A DNA stretch of 30,680 nt from JBFXIE01 sp050176255 (GTDB taxonomy: Bacteria; Pseudomonadota; Gammaproteobacteria; Burkholderiales; Burkholderiaceae_C). How positions within the stretch are numbered: the first letter of the stretch is position 1; each line of letters opens with the position of its first letter. Below are positions 1 to 6,814 of the stretch, in pieces. Location of the stretch: NCBI RefSeq assembly GCF_050176255.1, contig NZ_JBFXIE010000038.1; one strand, 5' to 3'. A program made the position numbers and the translations under genes. The notes under the pieces are model-generated. The model was not told the DNA's origin. It did not search any database and was given only the letters and a program-made list of their open reading frames with translations.

Positions 1-54
1 CAACACCACCTCCGCGCCAGTGCTAGCTTTGCGTACCGTCACTTATTGCACTGA

Positions 55-216
55 AAACGAGGAGACCCCGATCTGAACGGCAAGGGTCTGGGTCTGCGCA
101 GCAATCGCTACTCCATGCTGGTCAAGGACGGCAAGGTGGTGGCGCTGAACGTGGAAGGCCCCGGCAAGTTCGAGGTGAGCGACGCGGCCACGCTGCTGGC
201 GCAGGCGAAGGCATAA
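55..216 (+). pseudogene. Peroxiredoxin (AhpC/TSA, Prx5-like) C-terminal fragment, 5' part missing
   Basis: The frame ending at TAA 214-216 encodes a C-terminus typical of betaproteobacterial Prx5-type peroxiredoxins, with GLGLRSNRYSMLVKDGK then FEVSDAATLLAQAK. The family is about 165 residues; only about 50 codons are open here. An in-frame TGA at 52-54 closes the frame upstream, and the peroxidatic Cys region (PGAFTPTC) is absent. There is no in-frame ATG until codon 115-117, inside the conserved core. The first 70 bases read like an untranslated leader, with a Shine-Dalgarno-like GAGGAG at 59-64 directly before the coding fragment. The gene is therefore internally deleted, or the window begins at an assembly join. 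Family assignment is fairly safe; functionality is very unlikely as it stands. Confidence 0.7.
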
Positions 217-307
217 AGCCACCGCGCATCCGTGCGCAAAACGCGTGCAGGCCGTCAGGCTGCACCTGACCGTATCGGTTCAAAGCGCACCAGATCACCA
301 AAGACAG

Positions 308-343
308 AACGCCGCCGCAGTCGCCAGGCTGGGGCGGCGTTTT
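308..343 (+). terminator. Rho-independent terminator after the peroxiredoxin fragment
   Basis: Nine-base arms AACGCCGCC (308-316) and GGCGGCGTT (333-341) pair perfectly around a 16-base loop, and the right arm runs into TTTT (340-343). It lies about 90 bases after the peroxiredoxin stop codon. Confidence 0.7.
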
Positions 344-350
344 GTATTTC

Positions 351-400
351 GCTATGTAATTAGTAGCTGGGGGCGCTTGTTTTACGGGGGCTAGAGGCCA
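351..400 (+). repeat. Dispersed intergenic repeat, copy A
   Basis: The block order is GCTAT, TAGTAGCTG, GCGCTTG, CTAGAGGCC, the same order and similar spacing as copies at 2399-2448, 5729-5780 and (inverted) 28237-28280. It fills the gap between the terminator and the GNAT stop codon. I recognise this element as common in Comamonadaceae intergenic DNA; its function is not known to me. Confidence 0.6.
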
Positions 401-405
401 AACGG

Positions 406-924
406 CTATAAAAGATTTGCCTTCAGATAATGTGAGCCCGGCACTGGGTTGTGGTAGTAGGGCGGAATCTCTTCGAAGCCCAGCTCTGCGTACAGCGCAC
501 GCGCAGACTCCATGCTGTCCAAGGTGTCAAGCAGCACGCAGTGGTAGTCCGCTAGCCGGGCATAGTCCAGCATCGCCTCGGCCAGCTGACGGCCCAGACC
601 GAATCCGCGAAACGCCTTGCGCACGAAGAGGCGCTTCATCTCGCAGGCATTGGGATAGTCTGCGCAGTCCAGTGGCCGCAAGGCGCAACAGCCAGCGATG
701 CTGCCTTCAACCTGGGCCAACAGCAGGTGTCCGCGCGGCGGCGCGTACTCGCCCGGCAGTGTGAGCAGCTCAGCGGCGAAGTTTTGAAACGACAGATCCA
801 CATCCAGGCTGTCAGCGTACTCCTGGAAGATCTCGCGCACTATGTCCATCTCGTGGGGCAGTGTGGGGATTAGCAGCGTAACGTCAGGAAGATGATCCAC
901 TGTGCAAACGGTCTGGCAAGACAA
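406..924 (-). CDS. GNAT family N-acetyltransferase
   Basis: A GCN5-related N-acetyltransferase of up to 172 residues, transferring acetyl from acetyl-CoA to an unidentified small-molecule or protein amine. The acetyl-CoA pyrophosphate loop is visible as RLFVRKAFRGFGLGRQL (R-G-x-G-x-G type) near residue 95, followed by the usual ALYAELGFEE segment late in the protein. An N-terminal stretch with FQNF and LPGEYAPPRG is shared with a common subfamily of small cytosolic GNATs. The longest frame starts at TTG (924); GTG at 900 is an alternative, while the first ATG (849) would cut into the conserved N-terminal helix. No ribosome site decides between them. It stands alone, convergent with the peroxiredoxin fragment; its stop lies six bases past the repeat copy. 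Substrate cannot be predicted. Confidence 0.85.
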   Translation of the reverse strand: MSCQTVCTVDHLPDVTLLIPTLPHEMDIVREIFQEYADSLDVDLSFQNFAAELLTLPGEYAPPRGHLLLAQVEGSIAGCCALRPLDCADYPNACEMKRLFVRKAFRGFGLGRQLAEAMLDYARLADYHCVLLDTLDSMESARALYAELGFEEIPPYYHNPVPGSHYLKANLL

Positions 925-963
925 ATACGGTATTCAGTGTAGCCGCGAGGGCTCACCGGACTG

Positions 964-1662
964 CTAAAAAGCCCCCAGTCTGGCTACCCACCAGGCCACC
1001 AGGCCGCACAGGGTCACCACCAGTGTTGCGAGAGTGCGGCTGGCCGCATCGTCGCGCGAAGCCGTTGCATGGGTCGAGCCCTCGGTCAGATGCTTGTCGC
1101 CGTACAGGATTGCGCGCACCAGCGGCTGCCGCCGCACGAGTACATAAAAGGTGATGGCCAGCAGGTGCAGCACCACCAGGCCGATCAGCAGGTACTGGCC
1201 CACGTCCTTGTGGAACCAGGTGGCCTGGCCCACCCATTCGCCGGAGACAAAGCGTGACAGCGATCCGGCAAATGCAATTTCGTCATCGCTCATCAGCCCA
1301 CTGACCAGCTGGGCTACCAGTGCCGCCAGCATGCCCAGCACCGACAGCGCGCCCAGCGGCGAATGCCCCAGTCGCTGCGCATCAGCAACTTGCTGAGGGT
1401 CCTCGTACTCTTTGCCGGTCAGGTGGCGCGCCAAACGCGCGGGAGTGGGCACAAAGTTGGCAAAGCGCGACCAGTGCCCGCCGATCAGCCCCCACACCAA
1501 CCGGAACAGCAGCAGCGTCAGCATCACGTAGCCCAGACGTAGGTGCCATTGCATGGCGTTACCGCCCAGCTTGGCGGTGACCACCAGGGCGACGGTGGTG
1601 GCGGCAAGACTCCAATGAAAAAGGCGAGTAGGCAAATCCCATACGCGTACGGTGTGCGACAT
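964..1662 (-). CDS. Cytochrome b561 domain protein (membrane di-heme b-type cytochrome)
   Basis: About 232 residues from ATG 1662 (MSHTVRVWDLPTRLFHW); an upstream in-frame TTG at 1680 is less likely. It is an inner-membrane b-type cytochrome of the Ni/Fe-hydrogenase/b561 superfamily with four to five transmembrane helices. Candidate heme-ligand histidines lie in LFHWSLA, MQWHLRLGY, FHKDVGQYLL and VVLHLLAI. Proteins of this type pass electrons from the quinone pool to periplasmic c-type cytochromes. It is divergently transcribed from the cytochrome c' gene at 1935; such b561/c' pairs are common, so a shared redox role is a reasonable inference. The C-terminal part (TLATLVVTLCGLVAWWVARLG) is a further hydrophobic segment ending at the stop. 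Confidence 0.85.
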   Translation of the reverse strand: MSHTVRVWDLPTRLFHWSLAATTVALVVTAKLGGNAMQWHLRLGYVMLTLLLFRLVWGLIGGHWSRFANFVPTPARLARHLTGKEYEDPQQVADAQRLGHSPLGALSVLGMLAALVAQLVSGLMSDDEIAFAGSLSRFVSGEWVGQATWFHKDVGQYLLIGLVVLHLLAITFYVLVRRQPLVRAILYGDKHLTEGSTHATASRDDAASRTLATLVVTLCGLVAWWVARLGAF

Positions 1663-1934
1663 GGCTGGCAGGTGAAACAAAAAAAGACGCAGCTATTGTG
1701 CACACGAGCAGCAGCGGCCGGCAAACAGGGCGCTGCGCCGCAAGACGCGACCCACGGCCGTCCATGGACGCCGGGCTCAGGCCTGCGGGCGTGTTTACGA
1801 TCTGAAGGCGGGATTTCCGAGCGAAGAACCGGTGCATGCGGGCGCTGTGTCACAAAGGCGGGCCATACTGCGCGCCGGCGAGCGTACTCAACTGTCGCCG
1901 CTTCGACCTCTTTTTTTACGACAAGGTGCATTTC

Positions 1935-2396
1935 ATGTCACTCAAAACCATTGCTCTTGCCGCAGCTGCTGCTGCAGTCACGCTGGTGTCGTTGCCTGCT
2001 GCTGCCCAGTTTGCCAAGTCTGAAGACGCCATCAAGTACCGCCAAGGCTCGCTGTTCGTGATCGGCCAGCATTTCGGGCGCATCGGCGCCATGGTCAACG
2101 GCAAAGCGCCTTTCGACGCCAAGGTCGCGCAAGAAAACGCTGACCTGGTCGCCTCGCTGGCCGCGCTGCCCTGGACCGCCTTCGGCCCGGGCACCGACAA
2201 GGGCGCTGCACATAAGGCCAAGCCAGAAGCCTGGACCGAGCAGGCCAAGTTCAACGAGCATGCCGACAAGTTCAAGGCCGAGGCCGTCAAGCTGGCCGCC
2301 GCCGCCAAGACCGGCAATCTGGACAACCTGAAAGCTGCCTTCGGCCCCGCAGCCAGCTCCTGCAAGGCTTGCCACGACGCGTACCGCTCGCGCTGA
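1935..2396 (+). CDS. Cytochrome c' (periplasmic, class II c-type)
   Basis: 153 residues from ATG 1935, the first in-frame Met that starts a clean Sec signal peptide (MSLKTIALAAAA...LPAAAQ, cleavage near residue 22-24). An AAGG-type ribosome site lies at 1923-1926. The mature protein is a four-helix cytochrome c': the single heme motif CKACH is at the extreme C-terminus (residues 143-147), as class II cytochromes require, and the N-terminal helix has the KYRQGSLFVIGQHFGRIGAMVNG pattern. Members bind NO and CO at five-coordinate heme and are linked to NO detoxification or electron transfer. The frame could be read open further upstream from 1836, but that would bury the signal peptide. It ends just before repeat copy B and a strong hairpin terminator. 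Confidence 0.92.
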   Translation: MSLKTIALAAAAAAVTLVSLPAAAQFAKSEDAIKYRQGSLFVIGQHFGRIGAMVNGKAPFDAKVAQENADLVASLAALPWTAFGPGTDKGAAHKAKPEAWTEQAKFNEHADKFKAEAVKLAAAAKTGNLDNLKAAFGPAASSCKACHDAYRSR

Positions 2397-2398
2397 TC

Positions 2399-2448
2399 TG
2401 CTATTTTTTCGATAGCTGTTTACGCTTGACTCATAAGCGCCAAAGGCC
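2399..2448 (+). repeat. Dispersed intergenic repeat, copy B
   Basis: It reads TGCTAT, then CGATAGCTG, CGCTTG, AAGCGCC and AAAGGCC, following the same block order as the other three copies. It begins three bases after the cytochrome c' stop, and its last block forms the left arm of the terminator hairpin that follows. Confidence 0.6.
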
Positions 2449-2473
2449 GATTTCGATCAAGAAATCGGCCTTT
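2442..2473. terminator. Bidirectional hairpin terminator between cytochrome c' and TlpA-like genes
   Basis: Arms AAAGGCCGATTTC (2442-2454) and GAAATCGGCCTTT (2461-2473) form a perfect 13-base-pair stem with loop GATCAA. A-rich left and T-rich right flanks suit termination of the two convergent genes. Confidence 0.8.
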
Positions 2474-2501
2474 GCCATTGATGCGGCAACGGTGATGGGT
2501 G

Positions 2502-3005
2502 TCAGGCCTGTGCCAGAAGGCGCTCGATGAGCTTGTGCAGCTCGGCAAAGTCGGGCGCGCCCACGAAGCTTTTCACGATTTCGCCGCGCTTGTTGACGAT
2601 GAAGGTGGTAGGCGTCAGCTTCACGTCGCCCCAGGCCTTGGCCACCGTACCGGTGTTGTCGATGGCCACCTTGAACGGCAGCTTGCGCGTCTCGCTGAAG
2701 TTGACGACGTAGCTAGGCGGGTCGTAGCTCATGGCCACGGCCAGCGTCTCGAAGCCCCGGCCCTTGTACTTGTCATAAGTGGCGACGATCTCGGGCATCT
2801 CCGCCACGCAGGTGGTGCAGCTGGTGGCCCAGAAGTTCACCAGTGTCACCTTGCCCTTGAGGTCGGCGGTGGTCTGCTGCGAGCCGTCCAGCAGGACAAA
2901 GGTGGACTGCGGAGCCGCCTGCGTACCCGTGCCCAGCACCCATAAGGCCGCTGCGGCGGCACATGCCGCCACCGCGCCTGCCGCCAGCCATTTCCTGATC
3001 TGCAT
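2502..3005 (-). CDS. TlpA/ResA-like periplasmic thiol-disulfide thioredoxin
   Basis: 167 residues from ATG 3005. An N-terminal hydrophobic segment (about residues 8-30) acts as signal peptide or membrane anchor and places the thioredoxin fold in the periplasm. The redox motif is CTTC (Cys63, Cys66) in the context NFWATSCTTCVAEMPE, and the conserved cis-proline lies in LTPTTFIVNKRGEI. The TlpA/ResA family reduces disulfides of exported proteins, often apocytochrome c CXXCH motifs or Cu-site proteins. The neighbouring cytochrome genes make a cytochrome-maturation role attractive, but it is only an inference. It is convergent with cytochrome c', sharing the hairpin at 2442-2473, and divergent from the PTS genes. 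Confidence 0.9.
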   Translation of the reverse strand: MQIRKWLAAGAVAACAAAAALWVLGTGTQAAPQSTFVLLDGSQQTTADLKGKVTLVNFWATSCTTCVAEMPEIVATYDKYKGRGFETLAVAMSYDPPSYVVNFSETRKLPFKVAIDNTGTVAKAWGDVKLTPTTFIVNKRGEIVKSFVGAPDFAELHKLIERLLAQA

Positions 3006-3253
3006 GTCGTGTGTTCCTGTGCTTTGTCGTGATCTTCAGTGGCGCACGCGGCCTTTGTGACTTTTTCGGCCCGCCTGCGCGCCGCCTGCTCGCGGACGCA
3101 GGGCATTGTGCCGCACGGGGCGATGACCAAGAGCCCTGCATTGCCTTGTGATTGCGTGGCGCGCAAGAAGTTCGGCAGTGCCATCGCGCCACTGAACCGG
3201 GCAGTGCCGCGCAGGTCTGCAGGCACGGTGATAATGCCGGTCACACCACGGCC

Positions 3254-3673
3254 ATGAACACACGTCTTTTCATCATCGCCCACGCTCCCCTGGCGCACGC
3301 AATGCGCGCAGGCGCGCTGCACGTGTTTCCCGATTGCGCCGACGATGTGCTGGCCCTGGACGTGCCCCCCGACGAGCCGCCCGAGCAAACGCTGGCTGGC
3401 GCGCGCGCGCTGCTGGCCGCGCACAGTGATGCGCCCGTGCTGGTGCTGTGCGACGTGTTCGGTGCCACGCCTTGCAATGTGGCCCAGCGGCTGGTAGACG
3501 ACGTGCGCTCGCGCCTCGTCGCGGGTCTGAACCTGCCCATGGTGCTGCGTGCCCTGACCTACCGCGCAGAGCCGCTGGATGCGCTGGCTGCGCGTGCCAT
3601 CGTCGGGGGAGCGCAGGGCGTCATGCAGGTGGCGGCCGCCATGCCAGCCCCGGAACCGACAAGCCTTCGATGA
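3254..3673 (+). CDS. PTS mannose-type EIIA component
   Basis: 139 residues from ATG 3254 (MNTRLFIIAHAPLAHAM). It belongs to the EIIA-Man family: the phospho-accepting His is expected at residue 10 in the IIAHAPLAHA strand, and DVFGATPCNVAQRL matches the family's D-x-FG-(G/A)-(S/T)-P-x-N signature. It overlaps ptsH by four bases (ATGA), so the two are translationally coupled. No EIIB, EIIC or EIID gene is nearby. In beta-proteobacteria such incomplete systems are regulatory phosphorelays, affecting for example carbon-storage or HPr kinase circuits, rather than sugar importers. The frame is open upstream to 3152, but that extension has no family similarity. The ribosome site is weak. Confidence 0.9.
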   Translation: MNTRLFIIAHAPLAHAMRAGALHVFPDCADDVLALDVPPDEPPEQTLAGARALLAAHSDAPVLVLCDVFGATPCNVAQRLVDDVRSRLVAGLNLPMVLRALTYRAEPLDALAARAIVGGAQGVMQVAAAMPAPEPTSLR

Positions 3674-3939
3674 TCAAGAAAACCGTACGCATCAGTAACA
3701 AGCTGGGCCTGCATGCCCGTGCCTCCGCCAAGCTGACCAAGCTGGCGGGCAGTTTCCCGTGTGATGTATGGATGAGCCGGGGCGATCGCCGTATCAATGC
3801 CAAAAGCATCATGGGCGTGATGATGCTGGCCGCGGGGCTGGGCTCGGAGGTCGAGGTGGAAACCGACGGAGCGCAGGAGCAAGAGGCGATGGATGCGCTT
3901 GTGGCGCTCATCGATGGCAAGTTTGGCGAGGGCGAGTAA
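3670..3939 (+). CDS. ptsH: Phosphocarrier protein HPr
   Basis: 89 residues, the normal HPr length. The phosphorylated His15 is in NKLGLHARASAKL, and the regulatory Ser46 is preserved in INAKSIMGVMML, the site used by HPr kinase/phosphorylase in organisms that have it. HPr carries the phosphoryl group from EI to EIIA proteins in the cytosol. The start codon overlaps the EIIA stop (ATGA at 3670-3673), and EI begins 18 bases after the stop, giving one operon EIIA-ptsH-ptsI. Whether Ser46 is modified depends on a kinase gene (hprK) outside this window. Confidence 0.95.
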   Translation: MIKKTVRISNKLGLHARASAKLTKLAGSFPCDVWMSRGDRRINAKSIMGVMMLAAGLGSEVEVETDGAQEQEAMDALVALIDGKFGEGE

Positions 3940-3957
3940 AGGGCGGGTGGGATCGAT

Positions 3958-5727
3958 ATGACTTTCTCCATCCACGGCCTCGCCGTCGCGCGCGGTATTG
4001 CCATCGGGCGGGCGGTGCTGGCGACGTCCAGCCGCGTGGAGGTGGTGCACTACTTCATTCAGCCCGAACAGGTTAATTCCGAGATTCTGCGCGCGCGTCA
4101 CGCCCGCAATGCCGTGATCGAAGAGCTGCAGCGCCTGCAGGCCGAGATGCCGCACGATGCCCCACACGAACTGGCGGCGCTGCTGGACGTGCACCTGATG
4201 CTGCTGCAAGACGAGATGCTGGTGAACGGCGTCAAGCACTGGATCACCGACCGCCTGTACAACGCCGAATGGGCGCTGACCACGCAGCTGGAGATCATCA
4301 GCCGCCAGTTCGACGAGATGGAGGACGAATACCTGCGCGAGCGCAAGGCCGACCTGGAGCAGGTGGTGGAGCGCATCCTGCGCCACATGAAGGGCGTGGC
4401 CAGCCCTGTGGCCCCGCCACCCAGCAGCCCGCGCCGCCAGGCCGAGGCGGGCGCAGAGGCCGAATTCTTGCTGGGCGGCGCGGCCGATGCGCCGCTGGTG
4501 CTGGTGGCGCACGACCTGTCGCCGGCCGACATGCTGCAGTTCAAGCAAAGCGTGTTTGCCGGTTTCGTCACTGACGTGGGCGGCAAGACCAGCCACACGG
4601 CCATCGTCGCGCGCAGCATGGACATTCCGGCCGTGGTGGGCGCGCGCGGCGCCAGCCAGCTGGTGCGGCAGGACGACTGGGTCATCATCGACGGCGACGC
4701 CGGCGTGGTGATCGTTGACCCGTCGCCCATCATCCTGGCCGAGTACGCTTTTCGCCAGCGCCAGATCACGCTGGAGCGCGAGCGCCTCATGCGGCTGCGC
4801 CACACGCCGGCTGTCACGCTGGACGCACAGGCCATTGAGCTGCTGGCCAACATCGAGCAGCCCGCAGACGCCGCCGCCGCACTGCGTGCCGGTGCGGTGG
4901 GCGTAGGCCTGTTTCGCAGCGAGTTCCTGTTCATGGGCCGCAGCGGCCGCCTGCCCGATGAGGATGAGCAGTACAGCGCCTATCGTCAGGCCATCGAGGG
5001 CATGCAGGGCCTGCCGGTGACCATACGCACCGTGGACGTGGGCGCCGACAAGCCCCTGGACAAGGGCCATAAGGATCACTCGCTCAACCCTGCGCTGGGA
5101 CTGCGCGCCATCCGCTGGAGCCTGGCCGACCCGGCCATGTTCCGTACCCAGTTGCGCGCGGTGCTGCGCGCGGCGGCGCATGGGCCGGTGCGGCTGTTGT
5201 TTCCAATGCTGGCGCATGTCGGTGAGATTCGCCAGACACTGGCCCAGGTGGACTTGGCGCGCTCCGAGCTGGATGCGCGTGGCGCCAGCTACGGCCCGGT
5301 GCAGCTGGGCGCCATGATCGAGGTGCCCGCAGCGGCGCTCATCGTGCGCCAGTTCCTGCGTTACTTTGATTTTTTGTCGATCGGCACCAATGATCTGATC
5401 CAGTACGCGCTGGCCATCGACCGCGCCGACGAAGCCGTCGCCCATCTGTACGACCCGCTGCATCCGGCAGTCCTGCGGCTGGTGGCCGACGTGATCGACG
5501 AAGGCGCGCGCCAGGGCAAGAGCGTGAGCGTCTGCGGCGAGATGGCCGGCGACGCCGACATGACCCGTCTGCTGCTGGGCTTGGGGTTGCGCAGCTTTTC
5601 AATGCAGCCGTCACAAATCCCGGCGGTCAAGCAGGAAATTTTGCGCGCCGACGCCCGCAAGCTTGCGGGCTGGGCGCAGCAGGTGCTGGATCAGGACGAA
5701 CCTGCCGCCCTGCTGACGGCGCCTTGA
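3958..5727 (+). CDS. ptsI: Phosphoenolpyruvate-protein phosphotransferase (PTS Enzyme I)
   Basis: 589 residues, close to the family's usual 570-590. EI autophosphorylates with phosphoenolpyruvate and passes the phosphate to HPr. The N-terminal HPr-binding helical domain is followed by the phosphohistidine domain with GGKTSHTAIVARSMDIP, active His213. The C-terminal PEP-binding TIM barrel carries GVGLFRSEFLFMGR, TIRTVDVGADKPLD, NPALGLRAIR, FDFLSIGTNDLIQY and the catalytic Cys in SVCGEMAGD. A somewhat variable linker of Pro/Ser/Ala (about residues 153-166) is unremarkable. It is the last gene of the EIIA-ptsH-ptsI unit, ending against repeat copy C. There is no N-terminal GAF domain, so this is canonical EI rather than the nitrogen-PTS PtsP. 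Confidence 0.96.
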   Translation: MTFSIHGLAVARGIAIGRAVLATSSRVEVVHYFIQPEQVNSEILRARHARNAVIEELQRLQAEMPHDAPHELAALLDVHLMLLQDEMLVNGVKHWITDRLYNAEWALTTQLEIISRQFDEMEDEYLRERKADLEQVVERILRHMKGVASPVAPPPSSPRRQAEAGAEAEFLLGGAADAPLVLVAHDLSPADMLQFKQSVFAGFVTDVGGKTSHTAIVARSMDIPAVVGARGASQLVRQDDWVIIDGDAGVVIVDPSPIILAEYAFRQRQITLERERLMRLRHTPAVTLDAQAIELLANIEQPADAAAALRAGAVGVGLFRSEFLFMGRSGRLPDEDEQYSAYRQAIEGMQGLPVTIRTVDVGADKPLDKGHKDHSLNPALGLRAIRWSLADPAMFRTQLRAVLRAAAHGPVRLLFPMLAHVGEIRQTLAQVDLARSELDARGASYGPVQLGAMIEVPAAALIVRQFLRYFDFLSIGTNDLIQYALAIDRADEAVAHLYDPLHPAVLRLVADVIDEGARQGKSVSVCGEMAGDADMTRLLLGLGLRSFSMQPSQIPAVKQEILRADARKLAGWAQQVLDQDEPAALLTAP

Positions 5728-5728
5728 G

Positions 5729-5780
5729 TTGCTATCTAATCAATAGCTGCAGGCGCTTGATTTCAAAGCGCTGAGAGCTT
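5729..5780 (+). repeat. Dispersed intergenic repeat, copy C (probable bidirectional terminator)
   Basis: It reads TTGCTAT, CAATAGCTG, GGCGCTTG, AAGCGCT, GAGAGCTTTTT. GCGCTT (5753-5758) and AAGCGC (5766-5771) can pair as a short stem followed by a T run. It starts two bases after the ptsI stop and separates the convergent ptsI and lipA genes. Confidence 0.6.
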
Positions 5781-5812
5781 TTTGGGCTTGTGTTGCGTAG
5801 CTATCGCGCACA

Positions 5813-6793
5813 TCACACGCCCGCGGCGTGCGCCTGCTGGTCAGCGTGGTAGCTGCTGCGCACCATGGCGCCCACGGCGGCGTGGCTGAAGCCCATGTCG
5901 TAGGCTGCTTTTTCGAACATCTTGAAGGTGTCGGGATGCACGTAGCGGCGCACCGGCAGATGGCTGTTGGTGGGCGCAAGGTATTGGCCGATGGTCAGCA
6001 TGTCGATGCCGTGCGCACGCATGTCGCGCATCACCTGCAAAATCTCGTTGTCCGTCTCGCCCAGGCCCAGCATCAGGCCGCTCTTGGTGGGCACGTCGGG
6101 ATGCAGCTGCTTGAACTTTTGCAGCAGGTTGAGGCTGAACTGGTAGTCCGAGCCGGGGCGCGCCTCCTTGTAGAGGCGCGGCACGGTCTCCAGGTTGTGG
6201 TTCATCACGTCGGGTGGCGCGGCCTTGAGGATCTCCAGCGCGCGGTCGTCGCGACCGCGGAAATCGGGCGTGAGAATCTCGATCTGCGTGTCGGGCGCCA
6301 GCTCACGGATGCGCTGGATGCATTCGACAAAGTGGCCGCTGCCGCCATCGCGCAGGTCGTCGCGGTCCACGCTGGTGATGACAACGTATTTCAGCTGGAG
6401 TGCGGCAATGGTTTTGGCCAGGTTCAGCGGTTCGTCCTTGTCCAGCGGGTCGGGCCTGCCATGGCCCACGTCGCAAAACGGACAGCGGCGCGTGCACTTG
6501 TCGCCCATGATCATGAAGGTGGCCGTGCCTTTGCCAAAGCATTCGCCGATGTTGGGGCAGCTTGCCTCCTCGCACACGGTATGCAGCTTGTGCTCGCGCA
6601 GGATGTTCTTGATTTCGTAGAAGCGCGTGGTCGGGCTGCCCGCCTTCACGCGGATCCAGTCAGGCTTTTTGAGGACTTCGCCCTGCTCCACCTTGATGGG
6701 AATGCGCGACAGCTTGGCCGCAGCCTTCTGTTTGGCGAGTGGGTTGTAGGCTTCGGTGGGTTGCGCTTCGCGCACGACTTCTGGAGTGCTCAT
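5813..6793 (-). CDS. lipA: Lipoyl synthase
   Basis: 326 residues from ATG 6793. This radical-SAM enzyme inserts two sulfurs into protein-bound octanoyl groups. Both cluster motifs are intact. The auxiliary [4Fe-4S] cluster has Cys74, Cys79 and Cys85 (CEEASCPNIGEC). The radical-SAM cluster has Cys100, Cys104 and Cys107 (CTRRCPFC). The C-terminal RSSYHA carries the Arg-Ser-Ser motif whose Ser ligates the auxiliary cluster. The family hallmarks ATFMIMGDKCTRRC, ITSVDRDDLRDGG and KSGLMLGLGETD are present. It lies 21 bases after lipB in the order ybeD-lipB-lipA on the minus strand, a common arrangement for the octanoyl-transfer then sulfur-insertion pathway. Confidence 0.98.
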   Translation of the reverse strand: MSTPEVVREAQPTEAYNPLAKQKAAAKLSRIPIKVEQGEVLKKPDWIRVKAGSPTTRFYEIKNILREHKLHTVCEEASCPNIGECFGKGTATFMIMGDKCTRRCPFCDVGHGRPDPLDKDEPLNLAKTIAALQLKYVVITSVDRDDLRDGGSGHFVECIQRIRELAPDTQIEILTPDFRGRDDRALEILKAAPPDVMNHNLETVPRLYKEARPGSDYQFSLNLLQKFKQLHPDVPTKSGLMLGLGETDNEILQVMRDMRAHGIDMLTIGQYLAPTNSHLPVRRYVHPDTFKMFEKAAYDMGFSHAAVGAMVRSSYHADQQAHAAGV

Positions 6794-6814
6794 GGCTGTA
6801 TGGGAGGGTGCGGG

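Noticed and set aside
3559..5463. A 634-codon minus-strand frame opposite the PTS genes
   Set aside because: It is the antisense of ptsI, ptsH and EIIA, which have full family motifs; the frame shows no domain.
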